Assembly: GCF_032854445.1 (NCBI RefSeq)
Contig: NW_027017972.1
Location: 60,001-124,000 of the forward strand
DNA: 64,000 bases
Direction: 5' to 3'
Source of the DNA: Liolophura sinensis
Taxonomy: Eukaryota > Mollusca > Polyplacophora > Chitonida > Chitonidae
Below are positions 55,588 through 64,000 of this stretch, piece by piece. Position 1 is the first letter of the stretch. Each line of letters begins with the position of its first letter. The notes under the pieces were generated by a model. The model ran no database searches. It had not been told where the DNA came from and saw nothing but the letters and a program-made list of their open reading frames with translations. A program made the translations under genes and the position numbers.

Positions 55588-57311
55588 GTCAGTCAGTTGG
55601 CTTTCATTATCTTTTTGTGCAGAAAATCCTGGAAAAGTAACCAGCTACCTGATGAGAGTTAAATGCAGTGAAATACGAGTACTGGTCAAAGTAAGAGGCT
55701 GACTGCTCCTATTTGTAAACGGGTAGCAGGCTGCAAGCGTCTGGTACTTGCCTTCTCATTACTGTAACGTCCTGCACAGTAACATTTGTATTCATCCTTT
55801 TTGATAAATAGATACCACTTCTAAATTAGTTTTCACATGTCTGGAAATTTTAATAAAATATAATGAGGAAAATAAGACATCTCAGGAGGTTTTGTACAGA
55901 ATATCTGCCAAGTAATTACCAGCTTCTGATGGTTTTCTGTGTGGCTTGTGCATTGTCTCCTCGAAAAATAGCACCAGCACTGTGTAAACATAGTCAATTC
56001 GTACATAAATTCACCATATCTAACCATTACCTTCCTGAAGATTACAAGTTTTTGACCATTGAGGTTGTGCATGTATGTTCGAATGCGGATTATTCTGGTT
56101 GTTAAGTTATTATTACAGAGGCCTTAAATCTTACTGACATAGTACAAATGAAATCTAGTGAGAATTAACTTTGATTAACGCCCAATCAAACAAGTATTTA
56201 ATGAGAACAATGTTGCACTGCAAACACGATTTCTGTGAGGTCGCCAAACTGACGGGAAAACTCCAAACTTTTGGTAACTAAAAAATGAACCAAACAGCAA
56301 CATTATTTTATGAAATGAACATATGAACATGGAACTTGATTTCCAAGGGAAATGTGAGATCTGTAAAACTTTCAGGTGGCAGTCACAACTCTAGGCCAGA
56401 CAGTTTGGGTGGCTTCCTCTGGCCCAGTTTGATTACAGCTGTTCTGGATTAATAAATAAATACTCAAAATAAGTTCTCAGTGGCTATTAAAACCTGACAC
56501 TTCATGTTGACTTCAGGTTTTGGATGCTATGAATATGAAGGAAGAGATGGAGGCAAGAGTTGAACTTTTTGTTGCTTATGGTCAAGATATGGTCAGTAAG
56601 GGCTCCCTGAACACTCGCAAAGGAGGCATTGTTGGTATTCCTGCAAACTTCAAGTACCTGAGCACAGATAACGTGGAGCGAAACAAAGTAGTCCTCAATA
56701 ACAAGGGTGTTGACTGGAACTCAAGCGCTGGGGAAAAGCTGGCCGAAGCTATGGTGTTGAGTGACAATGCTAAAAAATTTGCTATTGCAAGGGAGATCTT
56801 TACAATAAAATCTTATTTCTATGCAGTGGATGCCCTTCTGGCGTCTTTTTCCTTTCTGGGATCTTACAGCTTTGGATACTTCATCAATAGAAAAATGGGT
56901 TTAAGGGAAAAGTTGCCAATGGTGGTTCGTGGTGGTCTTTACACAGGGTTTGCCTGCCTAGGTTTGCTGACGTATGTCCTGGTCAGAGATGCGTACAACT
57001 GTCGCCAAGATCGTAAACTCGACCAGAAAGCTGGCACGTTAATGCCAGCTCTGGCATTAGGCGGAGTCGAATACTACACCAAACTTCTGCAAAGGAACAT
57101 TGCTCTACGCGAACTCTTAGGAAATTCAGGGTCCTCACTTTATACAGCATACGGGAATGTTACGCAGTCCTGGAGAACACCCAAGCTCTCGCTCACCGCC
57201 CATAGAGACTTGATGATCCGCTTGGTAGAGGAATACAACAACAGCAGTAACAAAATGGGAGATGCGAAAGAAACAGAACATAGAGAAGAAACTGAAGCTG
57301 TAACAGGATGA
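55393..57311 (+). CDS. TMEM177: Transmembrane protein 177 homologue, two coding exons
   Basis: Exons 55393-55587 and 56517-57311 join in phase 0 (donor GTCAGT, acceptor TTCAG) to give 329 residues, close to the roughly 311 of human TMEM177. Family signatures are TKQLAQEVL across the splice, VGIPANF, VDWNSSAG near 130, KFAIAREI near 152, GGVEYYTKLLQRNIALRELL from 247, then LYTAYGN. Hydrophobic segments at about 166-188 and 202-222 fit its two membrane spans, and a short one lies near residues 14-30. In humans the protein sits in the inner mitochondrial membrane and works with COX20 to stabilise newly made COX2; that role is inferred here. The ATG lies three bases after a plausible acceptor (GGTTTCAG), implying a non-coding first exon upstream. 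The C-terminal tail is hydrophilic and acidic. Confidence 0.93.
56517..57311 (+). CDS. TMEM177: TMEM177 coding exon 2
   Basis: Residues 66-329, beginning VLDAMNMKEEM and ending EETEAVTG before TGA at 57309-57311. It holds both main transmembrane segments and the GGVEYY block. No strong AATAAA poly(A) signal was seen in the following 600 bases. Confidence 0.93.
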   Translation, partial: VLDAMNMKEEMEARVELFVAYGQDMVSKGSLNTRKGGIVGIPANFKYLSTDNVERNKVVLNNKGVDWNSSAGEKLAEAMVLSDNAKKFAIAREIFTIKSYFYAVDALLASFSFLGSYSFGYFINRKMGLREKLPMVVRGGLYTGFACLGLLTYVLVRDAYNCRQDRKLDQKAGTLMPALALGGVEYYTKLLQRNIALRELLGNSGSSLYTAYGNVTQSWRTPKLSLTAHRDLMIRLVEEYNNSSNKMGDAKETEHREETEAVTG

Positions 57312-57949
57312 AAAGAACTTATGGCTATAAAGTGAAATTATAAATTTAGTGCATTATGTGAAGTGTGTGATTCCGAGTGAACAGAACTGAAGTTAATGCT
57401 GCTGTCTGACAATGGAAGTATAGGCTCCATATACAGGTTGGCAGAGAGTTAATTGCATGTCATGTTAATGATCAAAATGTAGCAATCATTTCAATACATG
57501 ATTGATTCTTTGTGTACTGTGAGTAATTTGTTTTATGTATCTTCTCTGAGGTTGACTTGTATCATGGCCAAACCTTCTCAAAAACCAATCTCCTAGGTGG
57601 GAGGGGAGGAGTTGAAGTTAGTAAAATGTCAAAATCCACAAGCCCTTTGACAAATGAAATAATTCGAATCCTGCTACTGCTAGTTTAGCCAGAACTTTTT
57701 AAATTGTTATGTACCAGGAAAGATAACGTGGTTTCCTGCCTGGTTTCTTCCACTGTCGTACAAGTGAGTGAAATGTTTCTCCTCAACTTTATAAAAGTTG
57801 TATAACATTAAGTATTTTAAATGGTTATGTGGTTTTTTTGGCTAATACACGTAAAGCATCAATACTTGTAATTTAGCCACCTGCAGGTGATAATGGGGGT
57901 GAGGTGGGGTTTCCTCCCCCGGTTATCCAAACCGCTATTGTAATAGTGA
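57312..57949 (+). other. TMEM177: TMEM177 3' UTR and downstream sequence
   Basis: AT-rich sequence after the stop codon. No canonical AATAAA is evident. Towards 57890 it passes into the 3' part of a SINE (GGTTTCCTCCCCCGGTTATC, then AGTGAAATCTTCTTGAGTAT). Confidence 0.4.
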
Positions 57950-58225
57950 AATCTTCTTGAGTATGGCATAAAACACCGATCAAATCAAATCAGATCTTGA
58001 GTATGGCATAAAACACCGATCAAGTCAAATCAGATCTTGAGTATGCATAAAACACCGATCAAATCAAATCAGATCTTGAGTATGGCATAAAACACCGATC
58101 AAGTCAAATCAGATCTTGAGTATGGCATAAAACACCGATCAAATCAAATCAGATCTTGAGTATGGCATAAAACACCAATCAAATCAAATCAGATCCTGAG
58201 TATTGCATAAAACACCAATCAAATA
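57950..58225 (+). repeat. 40 bp minisatellite made of SINE tail sequence, about seven copies
   Basis: Unit TCTTGAGTATGGCATAAAAC then ACCGATCAAATCAAATCAGA. This is the family A 3' end (TTGAGTACGGCGTAAAACAC). A remnant SINE body (57885-57950, GTTTCCTCCCCCGGTTATCC) precedes the first unit. Confidence 0.9.
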
Positions 58226-58363
58226 AATAAATCGGCACAATCTTTCAAGAATAGACCATGTCTCTTTTTCCTCACATTTGAAGATTCTAACAAATATTTT
58301 ATTTTGTGTGCTAAAAATGTTGCACTGGTTTAAAACTTTAATATTCATCTTCAAGGTTGACAG

Positions 58364-58511
58364 CTGTATGTGGAAGGTCTACCAAAAACCTGAGGATGGT
58401 CGTGGGTTTCCCCTGGGCTCTGGCCCGATTTCCTCTCTCCATAACGCTGGGCGCTGTCATATAAGTGAAATATTCTTGAGTATGGTGTAAAACACCAATC
58501 AAATAAATAAA
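58364..58511 (+). mobile_element. SINE family A, 5'-truncated
   Basis: GAGGATGGTCGTGGGTTTCC, CCTGGGCTCTGGCCCG and TAAGTGAAATATTCTTGAGT with tail CACCAATCAAATAAATAAAT. Confidence 0.85.
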
Positions 58512-58765
58512 TCAAGGTGAAATGCAATTTTGATTGGAAATTCATCCTGAAAGGGACTTTAAAATCAGATAAGGTGAAAAAGCTGAGGATGATTTTGGCA
58601 TCCTGGTTTACAAATGTGTCAGTCAAAACTTTCAGACACTTTGCTGTAACAGACTAAAATGAATTATGAATTTTTAGACCAACTTTCCTCAGAGCCTTAA
58701 AAGTTTGAAACGGTGTATTTAAATATTGTTGTTTAAATTGTTAGTAATTTTAAAACCGTCCTTTA

Positions 58766-59019
58766 GGGGCCTCCGTGGCTCAGTTGGTTAGCGCGCTAGC
58801 GCAGCGTAATGACCCAGGAGCCTCTCACCAATGCGGTCGCTGTGAGTCCAGCTCACGCTGGCTTTCCCTCCGGCCGTATGTGGGAAGGTCTGTCAGCTAC
58901 CTGCGGATGGTCGTGGGTTTCCCCTGGGTTCTGCCCGGTTTCCACCCACCATAATGCTGGCCGCCGTCGTATTAGTGAAACATTCTTGAGTACGGCGTAA
59001 AACACCAATCAAAAAAAAA
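58766..59019 (+). mobile_element. SINE family A, full length, well preserved
   Basis: Head GGGGCCTCCGTGGCTCAGTT then GGTTAGCGCGCTAGCGCAGC and B-box region GCTGTGAGTCCAGC; tail TTGAGTACGGCGTAAAACAC then CAATC and A-run. Flanked by AAAACCGTCCTTTA (58752-58765) and AAAACCATCCTTA (from 59020). Confidence 0.93.
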
Positions 59020-59639
59020 AAAACCATCCTTAAAAAATACGGTTGTTTGGCATAACCCCACTCACTACTAGATAGGGTCCTTATTTCAAAGGTTTTATTG
59101 TTATCTTGGTAGAATTCTCTTTTATCTTTTTTCTACATGTTAATTTCTGTAGAATAATTATCATTTTCACTATTCAGAGTGAAAAAGAAATGCATGGTTT
59201 TTTGTGATAGGGTCGAATTGGGACAAAGAACAATTTTGAACGGCTAGCCCGTTAATTTCTGAATATGTACATTTTTTTTCACTGTTTCAAATTGTCCCAT
59301 TTTTAGTTATAATGTCCCATATTTTCTTGAGTGACGTTGAGCAGCAATCAGATAACCAAATAAATGATTGTCAGAAGGGTAATCCACACGGAGCTGTAGG
59401 TAGGTGGTAATTGTATTTGCCAAGATCTGTGCAAGGTCTCGTTTCAAGTGGGCAAAAATTAGATAAAATCAAACATAACTTTTACCTCTTCTGGCATAAG
59501 GTTTCTTTGTTTTGCCTCATGAAATTTATTTTCTCTTCAAGTGTTTCAAATCATGGTAGTCAACACAATGTCCAATTGGTTTATTGTCTTTTATTATTTT
59601 TTATCGAAATATAAAGGGGTGAAAATACAGATGAACGTA

Positions 59640-59815
59640 TGCTTCCCGTTTTACATTATACTTAACAGTTTTTTAGCCTTGAAGATGAGGGGTAGGTGTG
59701 TATACACATACGGTGTCTTCTCGTGGCAGGGCAAGTTCATGCTGCTAACTTGCTCCCACCACTGAAATATCATGCTGAAGACACCAGACATGACACCCCA
59801 CCGAGTCACATAATA
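59640..59815. mobile_element. SINE family D fragment
   Basis: TTACATTATACTTAACAGTT, GGTGTCTTCTCGTGGCAGGG and CTGAAATATCATGCTGAAGA, then CACCAGACATGACACCCCAC. Related to 23295-23465. Confidence 0.6.
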
Positions 59816-59866
59816 GAAAATGTTATGTAAAATAATCAGGGTGTCTGTCAGTCATTGTGTGAGGGC

Positions 59867-59888
59867 GGGGGGGGGGGGGGGGGGGGGG
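59867..59888. repeat. Poly(G) run of 22
   Basis: Uninterrupted G tract, preceded by GAGGGC. Confidence 0.95.
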
Positions 59889-60300
59889 AGAGCTATGTTT
59901 CCTGTTAACATAAAAATCAGCGTACCTAATTGGCTTACTGGCTATGGTACATGTAGAATACAAATTCCGATTTTTCTTGCTAATTTGACCGTCACACTGC
60001 CAGGCAGACCACTATATCAGAATAGTTGATATTTGTTGAGAAGACCAAGTCTGCCCTTGAGGCAAACATGTTTGATCATGATTGGGTGGCGCAGCCCATG
60101 GCCACGTGAATGGCTGTTTAATCGTCAGAGACATTGTGATATATCCTCAATGACCTAAAAATTCGACCACCAAAGAGCATTTTTGGAGCTAAATAAATGT
60201 CAGAATGAGATATTACCCTGGTCCTAAAATTTACATTTTCCCAGTAGGATATCACCTTACCTTCCAAGCAAGCCTCTAAACCACATTTCTAAATCAATAG

Positions 60301-60665
60301 ATCGGCCCGGATTGCACAGTTGGTAGAGCGTCCGCTTCGGGGCTGTAGATCCAGGATCAATCCTTGATCGAGTCACACCTAAGACTTTAAAAGAGGAAGT
60401 TGTAACTTCCTCGCTTGGCGTTCAGCATGAAGGGGATAGTGCAACGACTGGTTTGACCCGCATCAGTATAATGGCTCGGGCGGGGCGCCTTACTTGCCTG
60501 CGGTAAGTCGTCTCAGTGAAGCAGCACTAGATAAAAGAGCCGTGGAAATCCGTCCTGCTACAAGGAGGCACATTACATGTACATGCACCCTAAGGATTCC
60601 TTCGTCGTCATATGACTGAAATATTGTTGAGTACGACGTTAAACCCCAAGCACTCACTCACTCAC
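60301..60665 (+). mobile_element. SINE family B, full length, well preserved
   Basis: Head GGCCCGGATTGCACAGTTGG then TAGAGCGTCCGCTTCGG, body GAGGAAGTTGTAACTTCCTC (an internal palindrome) and CAGTATAATGGCTCGGGCGG, tail GTACGACGTTAAACCCCAAG then CACTCACTCACTCAC. Target duplication TTCTAAATCAATAG at 60287-60300 and 60666-60679. Confidence 0.95.
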
Positions 60666-60829
60666 TTCTAAATCAATAGCCACCCCCACCTCCCGAATCT
60701 TTACAAATGAGCAACTTAGTCATGGACGAAATTTTAGGGTATTACGTTGATGCCCCTAATTCCAACCAACATCCAACTCATGGTCACTTTTTGGCGATAC
60801 GCGACTGACTACACCTGTAGTTCTGCATT

Positions 60830-61001
60830 TAAAGGATACACAATCGATTCTGATTGGCTGCTGTGAGAGAAAGGCATGCCCGGCCTTGTCTAGTGTGAGC
60901 TGAATTTATTCAAGTATGACCAAGGCTGCACGGTTTAACTCAGGGAAATCCAGACGTAATCTCCTCGATCAGTCAGTCAGCATCGATTATGTATCCCTTT
61001 A
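60830..61001 (+). mobile_element. Foldback MITE-like element, copy 2
   Basis: Starts TAAAGGATACACAATCGATT and ends CATCGATTATGTATCCCTTT, inverted copies of each other. The inside aligns with the reverse complement of 25752-25932. Confidence 0.78.
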
Positions 61002-61090
61002 AAGATGGAGAAAACGTAAAAAATTACATGAAGTTCAGATGAAAAAGTCCAAAGGTTAGTTGTAAATGTGGTCTTCTATACTCTTTTCTG

Positions 61091-61505
61091 TTTTTTTTTT
61101 CCAAGAGAAAAAGACACATGAAAATAATTTTTGTATGGTGGGTATTTGGGACCACCTTTTGGTATTTATAGTCTTTGTGTAACAATGCTATAAATGATGA
61201 TGTAACACATGTTAAATAAATATATCGACACTAGAATTTGTTCTTTTCAGCTAACAAATATGTGCAACCTGATTTTAATCATATTTATATTTTTAATATG
61301 TTCATAAATATGATCGTAATTTAGGTTAAATGCATATGTTTGGATATAAGCAACAAATTTACATTCAAATATATTATTAGACAAGCATCATATCCTTGTT
61401 TAGAACATTATTATGCAGTGACGATAAATACCAAAGGGTGGTCCCAAATACCGCCATACAAAATTATTTGCTAATACCGTTTTTTCCTGGGGAAAAAAAT
61501 CGAAA
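61091..61505. mobile_element. Long inverted-repeat element
   Basis: The left arm, about 61091-61190, contains TTTTGTATGGTGGGTATTTG then GGACCACCTTTTGGTATTTA. The right arm, about 61405-61500, contains TAAATACCAAAGGGTGGTCC then CAAATACCGCCATACAAAAT. Arms of about 90 bp enclose about 215 bp of AT-rich DNA. No open frame. Confidence 0.75.
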
Positions 61506-61689
61506 AAAAAGTGTAAAGATCATATTTGCACATAAGTTATGACGCACTGTCATCTGATTTTGGCTTTATTTTTATGTTTTCTTCTTTATATGGTATTGCA
61601 CGAAGTTCATTGAAACATTTATACAATTCCGCCGATAGGAGGTGGATAGGAGAAAATTGGAACTAGATACGCACGGAAAACTACATAAA

Positions 61690-61810
61690 GGTGTGGGAAA
61701 GTTCATCAGTTACTTGCTAAAGGTTTACGCCTCTTACCTGAAGCCACGAGTTTGACTGCTGGCATACATGGGTGACAGCGAATATTCGAATACAGCGTTA
61801 AACACTCTTC
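61690..61810 (+). mobile_element. SINE family C-like fragment
   Basis: GTGTGGGAAAGTTCATCAGT then TACTTGCTAAAGG, and a tail-like TACAGCGTTAAACACT, as in 63745. Confidence 0.45.
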
Positions 61811-62829
61811 AGTTCATCAACTGTTCAAGGCTTCGCTTTGCATGCCAACTCTCTCCGACTCTTCTACAGCAATACATTAGTTGCATCGTTTCCATAAGCC
61901 AGCTGTATATCTTGCATACAGTAGATCCTAAAATCATTATTAAATTACGGTTATAAATCGTATTTAACACATTCAGAGAATTTATATCCCACATTAAGTA
62001 AGCAAAGCGTACGCAATGCGCAAATTGGTGTTCGAACTTGACCCGAATGGCCAAATCTGCACCCAAAATTGTATCAGCCGCTACGGTAACTGACTTAAAA
62101 TGTAACCCTTTACAACTTTGCCGATTTCAGCTTTGTTTGGAAGGTGCACAGAATTATATTCTGTTGGACAATCGCAAGCTTTAGTATCAACTGTAATATT
62201 TCACAACATTTCATATGCATCAAAAATGCAATATTATGGGCGAAATGTCATTTGCCATTAAGGTGGATTAGGTTGTGCGCAAAACCACTGTGAATCACAC
62301 AGTCCGTTAAATATGCAAAACGTATACGCGGATTTGGCTTGTCTCCAAGCTACATCTACGGTCCACAAAGCAAATTTGCATACAACATTTTATCAAAATT
62401 AGATACTATTTGAGGGCTTATTGCACTGAAACTAACGCTCAATTGACAGACGGAGAAATCTGAATTAAATTGCTCTTCGCGATATATAGGGCGTACGTTC
62501 GATAATAGCAGAATGGGCATGTTTTTCCATGTCCTAATTCCCCTGGATTTAAATGAAGCCTATGATTAATTACGGGATAAAAGACACGGGTTGCAGCCGA
62601 CTGGGCCTTGCATACCTCGCCTATTGTGATTGCAGGATCGAATCCAGCAATGGGTTTTGTGGTCAAATATGGGGTATTACTCGGGTTTGCACGTTGTAAC
62701 TTTTGTTGAAGCCCACTTTTTAGGGAGGTGAGTCAGTGGTGGAAACAGACAGGCGGGTATATGTATGTACCTGGAATAAATGTAAGGGGGATTTTGTACA
62801 TGAAGCACAAAGGAGTGACAGAAACTGAT
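61811..62829. other. Intergenic sequence, nothing recognised
   Basis: No gene or repeat family recognised. Short open frames lack family resemblance. Confidence 0.45.
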
Positions 62830-62839
62830 GTAAGTATCA

Positions 62840-63275
62840 ACACAACATTCCCGTATGGGAACTGATACGCACCAACCATAAGGAACCCACAGAAGAAAAA
62901 GGGGAAATGTAAGGAAAGATGGGCCCACGCGGGGTACATCTGGACATTCCCATGTTGGAAACATAGAGATGAACCTTAAGAAGCCCATAGAACTGACATA
63001 AGGAAAACGCATGGGGCGCACGCGAGGTACATCTGACATCACGTGGCTTTCTCATGAGGGAACCAGACAGACATAAATGATCAGCTTGGAGCCCACAGAA
63101 CTGACGTAAGAAACACATAGGCCCACACGGAGCACCTCTCATAGTGTCTGGACATTCCCGTACGGGATAACCAGAGAAAGGCAATGAACCATGAGGAACC
63201 CGCAGAACTGGCATAAAGAAAACCACGGGGCTCACATGGGGTATTCAGATTCGCTTGAGCACTCCCATAAGGCAT
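62840..63275. repeat. Degenerate tandem repeat, about 115 bp unit, about four copies
   Basis: Each unit has a CATTCCCGTANGGGA-like palindrome, AACC, AGCCCACAGAACTGACGTAA and GGGCNCACNCGGGGTACATC-like blocks at similar spacing. The minus-strand open frames here are its shadows. Confidence 0.7.
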
Positions 63276-63744
63276 CCAGGTAGATTTTAATTGGTACAAA
63301 CATCTCTGGGCCCCATAAGGGAATCCCGTCCTGGTTGCACATTATTTTGTGTATGAGGACACGCGGGTCCGATATGATAATGGTGGTTGGGTGGTACTAA
63401 AATCCGTGTGCATAGATTTCTGCATGTTTTTTGTTTGGCAGCAAGTCCCCATTGATTACGGTTTCACGTAGGCCTATATCTGTTGGCCACTAACACATGG
63501 GATTATTCTGTTGAAGTCACACGGCATACCGTAATGTGGATAGTTTTTTCTACTTGTCTGGAAATTTCCATATTTTGAGGACATCATACTGTGTATGAAT
63601 CATGTAGCCTACACTGTCACTGTCATGTAGCCTAGTCAACTGTTTGTGACGCCTTGGTCACAATAAGCCGACAAGGAGCTGGCGCTTTGTGAAGTCTAAC
63701 ATTCATTGAAGACCACTCCTCTACCAATATTGTGACATATCCGA

Positions 63745-63880
63745 GCGTCACATGTGGGAAAGTTCGTCAGTAACTTGCCAAAGTTCGGTAGTTTACGCCA
63801 GGAATTTCGGTTTCCTCCATACCGCAATCGTGTTAGTGAAAAATCTTGAGTGTGGAATAAATAAATAAATAAATAAATAT
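63745..63880 (+). mobile_element. SINE family C, 3' part
   Basis: CACATGTGGGAAAGTTCGTC then AGTAACTTGCCAAAG, CGGTTTCCTCCATACCGCAA and TTAGTGAAAAATCTTGAGTG with an (AAAT)n tail. Confidence 0.7.
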
Positions 63881-64000
63881 AGTCTCAATTCTTACATTAT
63901 GCACATTGTTTAAATGTATGTATATATTACGGCACAAATGCACTTCATATAGTTTAAGGCCGTCCTTGAAATCCAGTACATTGACTTCGCCTGGAAACCT

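Noticed and set aside
56520-56530. Separate start for the 263-codon frame in TMEM177 exon 2
   Set aside because: The frame opens at a TTG codon directly after a splice acceptor; joining to 55393-55587 restores the family N-terminus.
58766-58855. tRNA gene
   Set aside because: A-box and B-box-like motifs are present, but the cloverleaf is not complete and the sequence continues into a SINE body and tail with a target duplication.
60301-60375. tRNA gene
   Set aside because: Same reason: head of a family B SINE with flanking duplication.
62677-63299. Minus-strand frames of 68-132 codons
   Set aside because: They fall in a degenerate 115 bp repeat and resemble no family.

Overview
The window looks like nuclear DNA from a lophotrochozoan invertebrate, most probably a mollusc. 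The basis is small exons with GT/AG introns, two animal genes, many tRNA-derived SINE copies of a kind I associate with molluscan genomes (tails ending in TTGAGTACGGCGTAAAACACC or TTGAGTACGACGTTAAACCCC), and an extreme density of ACATGTAC-type palindromes and minisatellites. There is no rRNA, no genuine tRNA gene, no CRISPR array and no intact transposase or reverse transcriptase.

Two protein genes are supported. On the minus strand, from 52861 down to 3183, sixteen phase-consistent exons encode the first 666 residues of a band 4.1-like protein 5 (EPB41L5/Yurt) homologue: FERM domain, FERM-adjacent segment and a Ser/Pro/acidic tail. The 3' end lies beyond the left edge of the window. On the plus strand, two coding exons (55393-55587 and 56517-57311) encode a 329-residue TMEM177 homologue, a mitochondrial cytochrome c oxidase assembly factor. 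The two genes are divergent, with 2.5 kb between their start codons. From memory, their human homologues are also close neighbours (chr2q14), so the pair may be an old microsynteny block.

Layout: 1-3.2 kb, minisatellites downstream of the last visible EPB41L5 exon. 3.2-38.4 kb, EPB41L5 exons 16 to 2 separated by introns full of tandem arrays (21, 69, 43, 38, 57, 59, 55, 58 and 67 bp units) and SINEs. 38.4-52.7 kb, the 14.3 kb first intron, including a 2 kb array of 48 bp units. 52.7-55.4 kb, the divergent promoter region. 55.4-57.3 kb, TMEM177. 57.3-64 kb, repeat-rich intergenic DNA with SINEs and foldback elements.

Most long open frames are shadows of tandem arrays: when a stop-free unit is repeated, several frames stay open on both strands. 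The most interesting observations concern how the arrays arose and where they sit. One 38 bp minisatellite is built from the 3' end of EPB41L5 exon 10 plus its splice donor, with the donor GT destroyed in every extra copy. A roughly 40-copy array just downstream of exon 8 carries GTAAGT on the transcribed strand in every unit. Two arrays appear to have grown from SINE ends. No wholly new multi-gene system was found.
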